Below, piece after piece: positions 63,999 through 64,000 of a stretch of DNA of 64,000 bases. Source of the stretch: Prorocentrum cordatum (lineage: Eukaryota > Sar > Dinophyceae > Prorocentrales > Prorocentraceae). Location: positions 278,276 to 342,275 of the forward strand of contig CAUYUJ010019604.1 in assembly GCA_963575745.1 (NCBI GenBank). The letters run 5' to 3'. Under the pieces are notes generated by a model. The model ran no database searches and was not told the origin of the DNA. It was given only the letters and a program-made list of their open reading frames with translations. How positions within the stretch are numbered: the first letter of the stretch is position 1; every line of letters begins with the position of its first letter. Position numbers and translations under genes: made by a program.

Positions 63999-64000
63999 CG

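Overview
The window reads as nuclear DNA of a large, GC-rich, gene-poor protist genome, most likely a dinoflagellate. This is inferred from composition and architecture and is not proven. The supporting signs are very high GC without obvious CpG loss, wall-to-wall tandem arrays and trinucleotide microsatellites, many foldback sequences, decayed GIY-YIG/reverse-transcriptase and gag-like retroelements, and no compact gene set. No rRNA, tRNA, CRISPR or prokaryote-style operon was seen. Almost every long open frame is a stop-free translation of a microsatellite or a shadow of a repeat. All alignments were made by eye, so identities are not quantified. Frameshifts could be real decay, unrecognised introns or long-read indel errors.

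Layout. 0-9.7 kb: foldbacks, a tandem array of about 84-bp palindromes (1.26-1.6 kb), and three satellite arrays A (1.74-4.37 kb), B (4.66-5.64 kb) and C (6.49-8.58 kb). These share one dyad core (ATTG-N4-CAAT) next to alternating CG tracts. B and C are the same family in opposite orientation around a 0.5-kb AGT microsatellite. 9.7-12.5 kb: dispersed repeat and foldback modules, then a GGA array. 12.5-21.6 kb: two decayed copies, in the same orientation, of a retroelement with an N-terminal GIY-YIG endonuclease and a YVDD reverse transcriptase, about 1.8 kb apart. This domain order is known from permuted Penelope-like elements. 21.6-35.3 kb: microsatellites, foldbacks and dispersed repeats, a five-copy 73-bp array (26.97-27.35 kb) and a G/T-rich minisatellite running into a CAA microsatellite (34.7-35.3 kb).

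35.6-42 kb is the only stretch that looks gene-like. Two paralogous coding segments (37.0-38.6 and 39.7-40.5 kb), with Ala/Pro/Asp-rich bodies and a W/H/D/R-rich tail, are separated by pyrimidine-rich DNA. Each is preceded by the same short sequence ending in CCCCACCAG or CACCACCAG, and a third copy lies at 41.95 kb. 42-61 kb: more minisatellites, two arrays of a 75-80 bp satellite (E), a twelve-unit 90-bp array (F), a 1.3-kb GAT/GGA/GAC compound microsatellite and a GGCC-rich tandem block at 59-60 kb.

61.1-64 kb: a degenerate gag-like reading frame ending in a zinc knuckle that has lost one cysteine. It is followed by a 0.64-kb direct duplication that also carries a variable poly-G tract. 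Between the duplicates lies a cysteine-rich frame with a CxxC-x16-CxxC motif.

A dispersed repeat family (called D1 here) occurs at least ten times in both orientations and is the commonest interspersed sequence in the window.
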